A stretch of DNA of 16,369 nt from Candidatus Moranbacteria bacterium RIFCSPLOWO2_12_FULL_48_12 (GCA_001784735.1 MFSB01000039.1:1-16369), one strand, 5' to 3'; positions 1 through 6,433 are shown, counted from the stretch's first letter. The notes: generated from the letters alone by a model not told the origin. Numbers and translations: made by a program.

Positions 1-27
1 CACGGTGATGATTCGAGTGATGATCAT
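1..27 (-). CDS. 5' end of a gene running off the left edge
   Basis: On the minus strand an ATG at 27-25 opens a frame with no stop to the window edge, encoding MIITRIITV. It is preceded by a good ribosome binding site, AGAGGAG, about seven bases upstream, which is the main reason to believe it. Only nine codons are visible, so no function can be suggested. The insertion sequence at 214-1639 lies upstream of this start, so the IS may have separated the gene from its original promoter. A weak candidate promoter (TTGAGG, 17 nt, CAGTCT) lies between the IS and this start. Confidence 0.5.
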
Positions 28-142
28 GGTTTTCTCCTCTGGTTGACTACACTGAATTGCAAAGACTGCGTGAAGGTCGAAATGGCCTCAACAAGCTGAA
101 ATCTGTGTCGCTCTTCGTTAGAATACAAGTTGTCAAAGAGCC

Positions 143-161
143 AAAACCTGCCGAAAGCAGG
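143..161 (-). terminator. Short hairpin with T-run, possible terminator
   Basis: CCTGC (147-151) pairs with GCAGG (157-161). On the minus strand the stem is followed by TTTTGG. It would stop transcripts arriving from the transposase or the IS. The stem is short and the T-run is only four long, so this is tentative. A second small hairpin, TGCCT/AGGCA at 181-196, directly abuts the target duplication. Confidence 0.35.
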
Positions 162-196
162 ACTTGATATTCTATCAAAATGCCTCAAAATAGGCA

Positions 197-213
197 AAGG
201 CCAGAAAAAATAT
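197..213. repeat. Target-site duplication, left copy
   Basis: AAGGCCAGAAAAAATAT occurs here and again at 1640-1656, perfectly identical, on the two sides of the insertion sequence. The copies abut the aligned inverted-repeat ends exactly. This is a direct 17-bp target duplication and shows that the element inserted by transposition with little decay since. Confidence 0.92.
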
Positions 214-260
214 GTAAAGGGGAATTAGAAATGTCACCTTCTTAGGGAATTAGAAATGTC
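214..260 (+). repeat. IS left terminal repeat with two internal binding-type repeats
   Basis: The terminal repeat begins at 214. The 16-mer GGGAATTAGAAATGTC is found at 220-235 and again, identical, at 245-260, a period of 25 bp. Paired repeats at an IS end are the usual form of a two-site transposase binding region. The second copy overlaps a small hairpin (ATGTCC...GGACAT, 257-272) followed by seven T on the plus strand, which could stop transcription entering the IS from the left. Confidence 0.75.
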
Positions 261-279
261 CGTTTTGGACATTTTTTTG

Positions 280-1545
280 TTAATGATGAGCGAAATCGAA
301 TTTTCTCCATGGATGGTCTTTGGATGGATGATAGGTTGGCTTCTTGGTCAGTGCCCAAGGAGTCCGCCTGGGGGTTGCTTTCTGTGGTCGAAAAGGGAGT
401 TTGGCGGAGAGGAGATACTTCCCCCTCAGTCGGAAACAAGTGGTTCCGTCGAGGCGCTCTTCCACGATAACGGCATTCTTCTTGAAAACGGTGACTGGCT
501 GGTCTTCTGCGAGCTGGTACCAGCTCTTCCGGTAGGCGATCGTGAAGTCATTGCGGATAATTCTGACGCTCTGCCTTGAGAGGATGGCCGGAAGAGATGC
601 CCGCTCTTTTTCTGTCAGCGGGTGATGCATATTGGCTGTCTCTCTCGGAGATACCGAGAATCTCCTGTTGAAATCGGGGATGAAAATCTTTTCAAGAAAA
701 ACATTGGCTTCCGGTATGGTCGAGATATCCTGTAATCGGAGTTCCTTGATGAGCCGGTCCTGAAGGGTTCCAAAGAGTCGTTCGACTCTGCCTTTGGCCG
801 GTGAGCTGTGAGCGCAGATCGGTTCGATGCCAAGCTCCCGCATGGCTCGCTGAAACTGTGTCAGCGTATCCGGATTCTCCTTGGCCAGCTTGTGATTCAT
901 AGAGTAGGTCGAGAACTTGTCGACGTAGACAGAGAGCGGTTTCCCGTGCTTTTCCAGATACTCCTGCCAGAAGCGGAAGGTCGGGAACACGCCCTCATGG
1001 GCATCGAATTTCGCATGAGTAATGCTTCCGGCGGCATCATCGATGGAGGCTAGGAGACAGCATTTCTCTCCTCGTTCCTCGAACCAGTATTCATAGGAAC
1101 CGTCGTATTGCCGCATCTCTCCGTAACAGGGCCTCCGTTCTCTCCAGGCTCGATAGACTTGTTTCTTCTTTCGCTTGGGCTTCCACAGACCTTCCGCTAT
1201 CATGATGCTCCGGATAGTTTTCGGATCATGAAAGATTTGGTGCTTTTCTCGGAGTTTTTCTCCGGCAAATGTAGGACCAAAATCCGGGTAGCGTGTCTTG
1301 ATGAGCGCGACCATCTGTCTTCGTTCTTCATCGGGCATTTTCCGATTACTGGGCTTGCCACGACTCCGATGGACAAGGCCTTTCAGGCCTTCCTCTCTGA
1401 ATGCTCTCTTGAGCCTTTGGAGCTGACGGATAGAGAGATGAAGCATCTCGGCTCCCTCCCTGTTCTTCAGGCCTTCAGCCTCTGCTTTGTGAAGGATCTC
1501 GGCATACTTGGTTTCTTTGCGGGACATGATGATGTGCGTGTCCAT
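280..1545 (-). CDS. DDE transposase of the insertion sequence
   Basis: This 421-residue protein has an N-terminal helix-turn-helix region (about residues 10-60, including IRQLQRLKRAFREEGLKGLVHR), a basic linker, and an rve/integrase-like catalytic core. The likely catalytic triad is D148 (MRQYDGS), D209 (VYVDKFSTY) and E255 (KGRVERLFGTLQDR), with the D-to-E spacing typical of IS481/IS1202-type enzymes. The C-terminal part carries a beta-rich domain and a basic tail. No frameshift or internal stop is present, so the enzyme may be active. The first ATG (1545) and the internal Met7 (1527) both lack a clear ribosome binding site, so the start is uncertain. Family assignment rests on motif layout recalled from known elements. 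Confidence 0.9.
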   Translation of the reverse strand: MDTHIIMSRKETKYAEILHKAEAEGLKNREGAEMLHLSIRQLQRLKRAFREEGLKGLVHRSRGKPSNRKMPDEERRQMVALIKTRYPDFGPTFAGEKLREKHQIFHDPKTIRSIMIAEGLWKPKRKKKQVYRAWRERRPCYGEMRQYDGSYEYWFEERGEKCCLLASIDDAAGSITHAKFDAHEGVFPTFRFWQEYLEKHGKPLSVYVDKFSTYSMNHKLAKENPDTLTQFQRAMRELGIEPICAHSSPAKGRVERLFGTLQDRLIKELRLQDISTIPEANVFLEKIFIPDFNRRFSVSPRETANMHHPLTEKERASLPAILSRQSVRIIRNDFTIAYRKSWYQLAEDQPVTVFKKNAVIVEERLDGTTCFRLRGKYLLSAKLPFRPQKATPRRTPWALTKKPTYHPSKDHPWRKFDFAHH

Positions 1546-1590
1546 GGGGGTAGGAATGATGGATTATGTATCCATATCCTACCCCTGCAG

Positions 1591-1639
1591 GATGACATTT
1601 CTATTTCCCGCTAGGGTGACATTATCATTTCCTTGTAAC
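1591..1639 (-). repeat. IS right terminal repeat with internal repeat
   Basis: Read on the minus strand from 1639 inward, the end matches the left terminal repeat imperfectly over 25 bp (the block ATGTCACC is identical). A second repeat of the form GGGAAATAGAAATGTC follows at the same 25-bp period as in the left end. Confidence 0.72.
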
Positions 1640-1656
1640 AAGGCCAGAAAAAATAT
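1640..1656. repeat. Target-site duplication, right copy
   Basis: This is identical to 197-213 over 17 bp and abuts the right inverted repeat of the IS. Confidence 0.92.
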
Positions 1657-1698
1657 CCCTCTCCTTCCTTATTATCATCTGCACTCGATTATTACCAG

Positions 1699-1734
1699 GT
1701 ACCACAGTTTATGCAATTGCATAAACCGTGGTAC
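1699..1734. repeat. 36-bp palindrome centred on GCAATTGC
   Basis: GTACCAC...GTGGTAC arms meet at a TGCAATTGCA centre. The 36 positions are symmetric except for one pair (1706/1727), which becomes a G-U pair on the minus strand. A near-identical copy lies at 5591-5626 and a relative at 2774-2801. On the minus strand, TTGCAT inside the palindrome is followed after 16 nt by TAATAA, so it overlaps a possible promoter for the left-edge gene as it stood before the IS inserted. It could be an operator or a transcribed hairpin. Confidence 0.7.
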
Positions 1735-1764
1735 ATCACAGAAAGAAATCCACATTGTAAACAC

Positions 1765-1812
1765 CAAAAAAGAAAAACCGCCGGCCGTATTCATGATACA
1801 AGTGGCCAGCGG
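1765..1812 (-). terminator. Strong intrinsic terminator of purN
   Basis: CCGCTGGCC pairs with GGCCGGCGG (one G-U), and on the minus strand the stem is followed by TTTTTCTTTTTT. It lies about 110 nt beyond the purN stop codon. Confidence 0.85.
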
Positions 1813-1919
1813 CACAATACTTCTAATGAGTTTGTGATTTTTAAACATCCGGTATGATCGATGATCACCCCTAAAAAGAAACTACTGTTCTTATTCTTAC
1901 ATTCTTTTCTGGGAGTCTG

Positions 1920-2576
1920 TCACTGGAAGCCCCATAAAGAACGAATGGCTTTGGGGTAGAGAACACGTTCTACCACCTTGATCCTCTCCCAGAGGGTGTC
2001 AACTGTGTCACCCTCCTCCACTCGTACTGGTTCTTGGGCAATAATAGGCCCGTCATCCAGTTTGGGAGTGGCGATATGAATCGTCGTGCCGGTCACTTTG
2101 ACCCCAAACGCCAGAGCATCTTGCACCGCAGTCTCTCCCTTGAACGCGGGCAACAATGAAGGATGGCTATTCAAGATGCGGCCGGCGAATCCGTACTTGG
2201 TAAAGATGCTTTCCGAAAGTATAGTCATAAACCCAGCCATCGCAAGGTGGGTGATTCCATACTCAAGAAGGCATTCCGCAAGGACCTTCGTGAACTTTTC
2301 GCGTTGGAACTTAGGAGGCTTTCCTAGGAAACGAGCAATCCAATACCCGATGAGACACTGCACAAAAGCGATCGTGAATTTTTCATCTCGGAGACTGGGA
2401 CGTTGCCTGAAGTCGCGCCGCTGTATGACCACCGTGGGTATTTTAGCTTGCTTAGCGATTTCGATGCCGCGGCATTCCCTGTCAGCGAGAACTAAGCTGA
2501 TGGGAAGGCGGTCTTTAATCATAGCCTCGCACAATGTTCCTGATCCTGAAACAAGCACGGCTAACTTATTACTCAT
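1920..2576 (-). CDS. purN: Phosphoribosylglycinamide formyltransferase (PurN-like)
   Basis: The family transfers a formyl group from 10-formyl-tetrahydrofolate to GAR in purine synthesis. This 218-residue protein has the family's N-terminal nucleotide-binding loop (LVSGSGTL, residues 8-15), the catalytic Asn-His block (ILNSHPSLLPAFKG; N136, H138) and the late Asp (HIATPKLDDGPIIAQ; D174). It carries about 30 extra residues (roughly 57-95) before the AGFM segment compared with E. coli PurN. The gene stands alone with its own promoter (2660-2688) and terminator (1765-1812). No other step of the de novo pathway is in the window, so it could act in salvage or have shifted to a related formyl transfer. 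The start follows GGGGG five bases upstream. Confidence 0.85.
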   Translation of the reverse strand: MSNKLAVLVSGSGTLCEAMIKDRLPISLVLADRECRGIEIAKQAKIPTVVIQRRDFRQRPSLRDEKFTIAFVQCLIGYWIARFLGKPPKFQREKFTKVLAECLLEYGITHLAMAGFMTILSESIFTKYGFAGRILNSHPSLLPAFKGETAVQDALAFGVKVTGTTIHIATPKLDDGPIIAQEPVRVEEGDTVDTLWERIKVVERVLYPKAIRSLWGFQ

Positions 2577-2659
2577 AGTTACCCCCTGTGAAAAAAGCGG
2601 TTAAAAAATAAAGCTTTGTTTAAAACCTCAAACCAAGATATTTTTAAAGACCATATATC

Positions 2660-2688
2660 AGACTAGCAAAAGTCCACCCGCCAGTCAA
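2660..2688 (-). promoter_or_regulatory. purN promoter with extended -10
   Basis: TTGACT (2688-2683), a 17-nt spacer ending in TTTTGC, then TAGTCT (2665-2660). TGC directly before the -10 makes it an extended -10 promoter. It has the same form as the guaA and other promoters here and gives a leader of about 75 nt. Confidence 0.7.
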
Positions 2689-2773
2689 CGAAGTGTCCAA
2701 TTTTTTCTAGAAAGGAAATTTCTTTATTATGGTTCATTTTTTTACGGATTATTTTTTTATAACCTTTACGTAT

Positions 2774-2801
2774 TACTTTTCTTGCAATTGCAAAAAAAGT
2801 A
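2774..2801. repeat. 28-bp palindrome centred on TTGCAATTGCAA
   Basis: TACTTTT arms flank a perfect 12-bp centre TTGCAATTGCAA, with one mismatched pair overall (2781/2794). It shares the GCAATTGC core with the palindromes at 1699-1734 and 5591-5626 but has different arms. It lies upstream of the purN promoter, between that and the terminator of the preceding gene. Confidence 0.6.
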
Positions 2802-2836
2802 CTATGCTACAAAGACTCTCTGTTATAAACTTATAA

Positions 2837-2877
2837 AAGAAAACGGGGCGAATCGCGAACGCGCGCGACTGCCCCGG
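2837..2877 (-). terminator. Intrinsic terminator of the SAM-regulated gene
   Basis: On the minus strand CGGGGC (2876-2871) pairs with GCCCCG (2849-2844), with inner CGCG pairs, followed by TTTTCTTTT. It follows the stop codon of the 117-residue gene by about 57 nt and separates it from purN. Confidence 0.85.
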
Positions 2878-2933
2878 TCATTGCCGATTAGCTGTGGACC
2901 GAGAGTTATCCTTACCTCCTGCTGATAGTACGC

Positions 2934-3287
2934 CTACCGTAGCTGGAGGTTTTTCGGCACGATGAGCAATTGGAAAAATTGCTGGATGGCGTTCGATATG
3001 GCATCCGCCCTGTCGAGTTTCTCCGGCTTGATAACAGACATGATGATCTTGCCATCAGCGGCAATGGTGAATTGGTCCAACACCGGATGGAAAAACTTGT
3101 CCGCGAGATCCTTTATGGCTGCCGGAGTTACCGCGGGATCGTTGCTCCACGGGGTAATCTCAAACATCCAGCCATCGTAATCCCCGAACTGGCCTGTTGG
3201 TGAGCTCAGCCTAAGATCCTGAACCAACGCCCGCAAGCGAAGATCTTCCGAGCTTAGCTCTTTCAAATCAAGTATTTTCTGCGTCAT
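2934..3287 (-). CDS. Unrecognised 117-residue protein under SAM-I riboswitch control
   Basis: I do not recognise this family. The protein is soluble, with no signal peptide or membrane segment and no cysteine. It has an acidic N-terminal helix region (LKELSSEDLRLRALVQDLR), a central GDYDGWMFEITPW segment and a C-terminal amphipathic part (ISNAIQQFFQLLIV). The start is fixed by GGAGGG five bases before ATG. It is the only gene between the SAM riboswitch (3434-3535) and the terminator at 2837-2877, so it should be switched off when S-adenosylmethionine is plentiful. In other bacteria such riboswitches govern methionine or SAM synthesis and transport. This protein resembles none of those, which makes a role in methyl/sulfur metabolism an inference from regulation alone. 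Confidence 0.85.
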   Translation of the reverse strand: MTQKILDLKELSSEDLRLRALVQDLRLSSPTGQFGDYDGWMFEITPWSNDPAVTPAAIKDLADKFFHPVLDQFTIAADGKIIMSVIKPEKLDRADAISNAIQQFFQLLIVPKNLQLR

Positions 3288-3404
3288 GATTCCCTCCGTC
3301 GATTGTTAACAGAACTTGCGATTTTTCCCTCACCTATTAGAAAGGGTTTGGCTAAATGCATAACAGACTACATCCAAGCAAACCGCTTCTACAAAATGGG
3401 TAAC

Positions 3405-3425
3405 AAAAAACCCCTCTTAAAGGGG
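3405..3425 (-). terminator. Riboswitch expression-platform terminator
   Basis: On the minus strand CCCCT (3425-3421) pairs with AGGGG (3415-3411), followed by six T. Its 5' side (TTCCCCTT, complementary to 3420-3427) can instead pair with AAGGGGAA in the 3' part of the aptamer (complementary to 3444-3451). This gives a classic choice between antiterminator and terminator. Confidence 0.88.
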
Positions 3426-3433
3426 AAAAGTCA

Positions 3434-3535
3434 CGAAACTATCTTCCCCTTACGGGTTGGATTTGGCACCTTTTCTACAATGGTTGCCGGAGGGTCACAG
3501 AGCCAATTCTCTCACCTCACTCTTGATACTTTTTC
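3434..3535 (-). promoter_or_regulatory. SAM-I (S-box) riboswitch aptamer
   Basis: Read on the minus strand, the leader has the family's landmarks in order: ATCAAGAG; GAGGTGAGAG; a P2 loop with TTGG; the kink-turn TGTGACC; CGGCAACC; then GGTGCC closing P3; AAATCCAA; a P4 hairpin CCCGTAAGGG; and AAGATAG closing P1. The TTGG of the P2 loop can pair with CCAA after P3, which reproduces the known pseudoknot with changed bases. A promoter starts the transcript just upstream, and a terminator with a competing antiterminator follows, so this should be an OFF switch for the 117-residue gene. The reading rests on recall of the consensus. Confidence 0.9.
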
Positions 3536-3547
3536 AGTTGTATTCCG

Positions 3548-3576
3548 ATACTAGCACAGGCTCGCCAATCATGCAA
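3548..3576 (-). promoter_or_regulatory. Promoter of the SAM riboswitch transcript
   Basis: TTGCAT (3576-3571), a 17-nt spacer ending in GTGC, and TAGTAT (3553-3548). Transcription should begin near 3541, a few bases before the aptamer, as expected for a riboswitch. Confidence 0.7.
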
Positions 3577-3584
3577 GTTTCTGC

Positions 3585-3640
3585 CAAAAAGAAAAAGGGC
3601 ACCATTGTGGTCACCCTTTCCGAGAAGCCGCTGTTCTCCT
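3585..3640 (-). terminator. Double-stem terminator cassette, copy 1 (guaA)
   Basis: On the minus strand a short stem GAGAA...TTCTC is followed directly by GGAAAGGGTGACC, a hairpin to GGTGCCC, and TTTTTCTTTTT. The whole arrangement recurs at 9905-9960 and 10817-10873. It terminates guaA. Confidence 0.75.
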
Positions 3641-3662
3641 TTCTTGAATATGAAATAGTTTC

Positions 3663-5396
3663 CTATCCCCACTCGATGGTAGTATACGGCTTATTCGATG
3701 TACGGCAGGCTGTCGCACCGATGCCGCGTACTTCGTTGCCGAAGCGCCGCTGGATGGTTTGGTGAAACTCGTAAGGTACGTCTACTGCTTGAGCCGTAAA
3801 CCCGTTGACGCTCCATACGGCCCAATAGACCACGACAACGCCCATGCCGGCATCATCCCCCTTGGTAACGGTGTGTTCCGAAATCGTCACTACCACACCG
3901 GCTTGCCAAACCAAATGATACAGGTTGGCTCGGCGTAGCTCTTCGATATAAATTCCATCAAGTTGCCGCGCCATAGCAAGCTTCTCGCGAGTGATTTCTC
4001 CTTCGATACGGACGATGAGTCCTACACCGGGAAATGGATGCCGCAGAAGAAGTTCTTCCGGAACGCCGATCTCTCGACCGATATCCCGTCCGCCATCTTT
4101 GACGCAGTCATCGAGTGGCGTTAGCTCTGGGAGATAAAAACCGAGGAAGGTATTATGATGAATCTTGATGACCGCCTTCCTCGCTCCGCTTTCGTGTCCG
4201 CCGCCGCTTTCGGAAATATCCGTATAGAGCGTCCCTTGCGCAATAAAGTCAGACCCATATGCTCTCGCCTGTTCCTCGAGGATAGCTTTATAGACGACGC
4301 GCATAGCGAGCCGTTTCGCTCTCATCGTGACCGGCGGTCCCATACCGAGAAGCCTGCGAATGGCTCGGCGGATCTTCTTGAAATGCTTCATTTCAGGCCA
4401 GGCGAGTACCTTGAGGAATTGTTCCGTAGCATCAACAATTACCAGATCGAGCCAGGGCTGGTTGGCGAAGTATTTGAGAACGAAAGCCTCATCATCCGGC
4501 CGATCGATGCCCTTGATATAGACACCTTGGATACGATGCGGCCCTCCGTCCACTGCTTCTTTGAGGAGGTGAACTACTGTTGAAGAGTCTGCTCCCCCGG
4601 AAAGTCCAATAGTAACCTTCTTCCCCTCTTTGAGCTTGGCTTTCAATTCAGCGATCTTTTTCTTGGCGATTTTCTCCGCAGGAAAGCGGTCTTGGGCGCC
4701 GCAGATCCCGAAGAAGAAATTTTCGAAGAGCATATCGCCGTTCAGCGTCTCCGTCACTTCGGGGTGAAACTGGACACCATACAGGTACGGTTTCTCGATA
4801 CTTCGGAATGCCGAAACCCTCCCTTCTCCGGTAGAGCCGAGCAGTTCGAGACGCGGATCGTTTTCGATCTCGTCGCCGTGACTTTGCATCACCTTCATCG
4901 TCTTAGGACAGCTTCGGAAAAAAACAGAGGAAGAAAGAACTTGCATATTGTGCACGCTGTACTCGGGGCGACCGCGCTTGACGGTAACCCCGACATGCTG
5001 AGCAATCATCTGGCCTCCCAGACAAATTCCCAGAACAGGAATGCCGAGATCAAAAATTGCCCGATTAAAGGGTGGCGGTTCCGAATGCACTGAAGCAGGC
5101 CCGCCGGTAATGACGATGCCCTTGGGATTGACTTTCAGGACATCTTCCGCGGTCACTTTGGCGGGATCAGCGACGAGGCAGTAGACGCCCCGTTTGGCTG
5201 CTCGCTGGTACACCAAGTGATCAAATTGACTTCCCTCAGAGAAAATGAGGAATACTTCGTTCGTCTTGCGCACCCGCATTTCTTCTTGGATGGCGGCTAA
5301 TGCCACAGGAGTTGCTTTCTTGAGAGTATCGAGCATACCAATAATCTTTTGACTAGGACGCTTTCTCAAAAACCATTTTTTGAAGATATCCAACAT
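3663..5396 (-). CDS. guaA: GMP synthase (glutamine-hydrolysing)
   Basis: The enzyme converts XMP to GMP using ATP and glutamine. This 577-residue protein carries a class I glutamine amidotransferase domain (about 46-230; nucleophile C125 in GICLGGQ, H211 and E213 in QFHPEV), an ATP-pyrophosphatase domain with the P-loop SGGADSS (266-272), and a C-terminal dimerisation/XMP-binding domain ending KPYTTIEWG. It is about 50 residues longer than the E. coli enzyme: roughly 45 extra at the N-terminus and a basic insertion near 335-372. The usual DFGSQ near the start is FSEGSQ. The start follows GGGAGGA about eight bases upstream. The gene has its own promoter and terminator, so it is monocistronic. 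With purN it is one of only two purine genes visible. Confidence 0.95.
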   Translation of the reverse strand: MLDIFKKWFLRKRPSQKIIGMLDTLKKATPVALAAIQEEMRVRKTNEVFLIFSEGSQFDHLVYQRAAKRGVYCLVADPAKVTAEDVLKVNPKGIVITGGPASVHSEPPPFNRAIFDLGIPVLGICLGGQMIAQHVGVTVKRGRPEYSVHNMQVLSSSVFFRSCPKTMKVMQSHGDEIENDPRLELLGSTGEGRVSAFRSIEKPYLYGVQFHPEVTETLNGDMLFENFFFGICGAQDRFPAEKIAKKKIAELKAKLKEGKKVTIGLSGGADSSTVVHLLKEAVDGGPHRIQGVYIKGIDRPDDEAFVLKYFANQPWLDLVIVDATEQFLKVLAWPEMKHFKKIRRAIRRLLGMGPPVTMRAKRLAMRVVYKAILEEQARAYGSDFIAQGTLYTDISESGGGHESGARKAVIKIHHNTFLGFYLPELTPLDDCVKDGGRDIGREIGVPEELLLRHPFPGVGLIVRIEGEITREKLAMARQLDGIYIEELRRANLYHLVWQAGVVVTISEHTVTKGDDAGMGVVVVYWAVWSVNGFTAQAVDVPYEFHQTIQRRFGNEVRGIGATACRTSNKPYTTIEWG

Positions 5397-5470
5397 GATA
5401 CTGATCCTCCCTGGTTAATAATTGTAAAAAAACAGAACCCATAATAAACATGAGTCCCTCCATGGCTGAA

Positions 5471-5499
5471 AGTGTAGCAAAAGGCTCCTCTAATTGCAA
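5471..5499 (-). promoter_or_regulatory. guaA promoter with extended -10
   Basis: TTGCAA (5499-5494), a 17-nt spacer ending in CTTTTGC, and TACACT (5476-5471). Seven bases before the -10 are CTTTTGC, as in the purN promoter. Confidence 0.75.
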
Positions 5500-5534
5500 A
5501 AAACGACTATTTACATTCTGATCCATTCCCCATT

Positions 5535-5568
5535 TATCCTATTATCCGTGGCTACGTATAATAGGATA
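5535..5568. repeat. Covarying hairpin element, copy A
   Basis: TATCCTATTAT (5535-5545) pairs perfectly with ATAATAGGATA (5558-5568). Inside, CGT/ACG closes a GGCT loop. Copy B at 9853-9886 has the same layout with compensating base changes in both stems. It lies about 35 nt upstream of the guaA -35 box. Confidence 0.7.
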
Positions 5569-5590
5569 CTTGTTAATAAAGCAAAAAGAC

Positions 5591-5626
5591 GTACCACAAT
5601 TTGTGCAATTGCATAAATCGTGGTAC
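5591..5626. repeat. 36-bp GCAATTGC palindrome, second copy
   Basis: This has the same GTACCAC...GTGGTAC arms and TGCAATTGCA centre as 1699-1734, with two imperfect pairs. T-runs on both outer sides (TTTTT on plus, CTTTTT on minus) mean it could also act as a two-way terminator for the gene at 5703-6002. Confidence 0.7.
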
Positions 5627-5702
5627 TTTTTCGTAAGAAAAAATTGTAATAAAAAACTCCCCCAGGACAAAGGTTCTGTCCCAGGGTGGCCGGTTGTGTG
5701 CT

Positions 5703-6002
5703 TCATTTGGAAACTGGCTTGCGCTTTTGGGTGTTCATAAGCCGGTAGTAGTGCATGCGCTCTTCGCTAGTCGGAAAACGCTCCATTACTTCCACATTCG
5801 AAAGATAGCCGTGCGACCGGAGTATCCAGCCGATATGGTTCCATTCGAAAGTGTACCCATGCGTCCGAACGATAAAGCCGACTGGACGAACGATTTTCTT
5901 GTTCCGCATGAGATTTTCTATTTCATTCATCGCATAGTGGAAGCGCCGCGCTTTCCTGTCCATTTGAAGTTCTTGATTGTTAAGGTTCACCACTTCATTC
6001 AT
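5703..6002 (-). CDS. Unrecognised 99-residue protein behind a structured leader
   Basis: I do not recognise this protein. It is small, basic and soluble, rich in Asn, Arg and Met, with an N-terminal helical stretch (LNNQELQMDRKARRFHYAMNEIENLMRNKK) and a central block with two RxHGY motifs (VRTHGYTFEW and LRSHGYLSN). The repeat of HGY around a WNHIGW segment suggests a small folded domain. The strong site GGAGGG is nine bases from the ATG at 6002 but only three from the one at 6008, so the inner start is preferred. Like the 117-residue gene it is a single small gene behind a long leader with promoter, folded domain and terminators, which implies signal-dependent expression. Confidence 0.75.
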   Translation of the reverse strand: MNEVVNLNNQELQMDRKARRFHYAMNEIENLMRNKKIVRPVGFIVRTHGYTFEWNHIGWILRSHGYLSNVEVMERFPTSEERMHYYRLMNTQKRKPVSK

Positions 6003-6020
6003 TTTCATATACCCTCCGTG

Positions 6021-6054
6021 GAAAAGAAAACGAGCTCCTTTTGAGAGCTCGTTT
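6021..6054 (-). terminator. Leader terminator T2
   Basis: AAACGAGCTC pairs with GAGCTCGTTT, 10 bp without mismatch, followed on the minus strand by TTTTCTTTT. It ends only a few bases before the ribosome binding site of the 99-residue gene, so it must be avoided for that gene to be expressed. That is the hallmark of attenuation. Confidence 0.82.
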
Positions 6055-6083
6055 GGAAATTTCTTGTAAGTCGGAAGAAAGTC

Positions 6084-6109
6084 AAAAACCAGCCCTCAAA
6101 AATGAGCTT
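6084..6109 (-). terminator. Leader terminator T1
   Basis: On the minus strand AAGCTCA, a TTTT loop, TGAGGGCT, then GGTTTTT. It belongs to the GGCTGG-type terminator family seen elsewhere. Its 3' half (TTTTGAGGGCT) can pair with AGCTCTCAAAA of T2 over 11 bp with one G-U, a pairing that would destroy both T1 and T2. Confidence 0.65.
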
Positions 6110-6173
6110 GTCTTCGCCTTAATCGTGAAAACTCTATTACCACGCATACGTAAAAAATTTTTGCTGAGATGAA

Positions 6174-6296
6174 CTGATGGAGAGGGTGGTTGGTATCAAA
6201 AATACCTCAAAGCTTTCCAACCTGGAACATTTACCCCCGGGCACTCAACAACGTAGGCGCCCTAAATGCCCTGGCAAACCCTTCCCCCTCCATCAG
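6174..6296 (-). ncRNA. Structured leader domain, candidate riboswitch of unknown class
   Basis: CTGATGGAG pairs with CTCCATCAG at the two ends (9 bp) and continues through a G-U and three G-C pairs. That G-U forms only in the minus-strand transcript, which fixes the orientation. Inside are CATTTA/TAAATG stacked on GGGC/GCCC (6228-6268, with a GGGGG bulge) and a hairpin GGTAT/ATACC (6192-6206). Transcription should start near 6326 from a near-consensus promoter and pass two interacting terminators before the 99-residue gene. I compared it with the common riboswitch, SRP, 6S and tmRNA patterns I know and found no match. Confidence 0.6.
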
Positions 6297-6332
6297 ATCA
6301 CATCTTGAAAATATTTTTAATGACGCTCCTCT

Positions 6333-6360
6333 ATTGTAATCACTTTTTCAAAAATGTCAA
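6333..6360 (-). promoter_or_regulatory. Promoter of the structured leader
   Basis: TTGACA (6360-6355), 16-nt spacer, TACAAT (6338-6333). This is the closest to the sigma-70 consensus in the window and points at the structured domain. Confidence 0.8.
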
Positions 6361-6433
6361 GCACCAAGAAAAAGAACTGCAAGAGCAGTTCATAAGCGAA
6401 ACGTTGTTCTGATTTGTTATGAGAAGATGATAG

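Larger units (their letters stand above)
214..1639 (-). mobile_element. Complete insertion sequence, IS1202/ISNCY-like, 1426 bp
   Basis: The element is bounded by imperfect 25-bp terminal inverted repeats beginning GT and ending in ATGTCACC, flanked by the 17-bp duplication. It carries one transposase gene filling most of its length. Inside each end a second copy of the binding-type repeat GGGAATTAGAAATGTC (or a close variant) follows the first at a 25-bp period, giving two repeats per end. From memory, IS1202-family elements make unusually long target duplications, and the ISTde1 subgroup makes about 15-18 bp, which fits. The family call is inference from the transposase type and duplication length. 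The IS sits in a spacer and interrupts no recognisable coding frame. Confidence 0.85.

Noticed and set aside
4155..5093. Plus-strand open frames across guaA
   Set aside because: These are antisense shadows of a well-defined GMP synthetase and show no motifs or ribosome binding sites.
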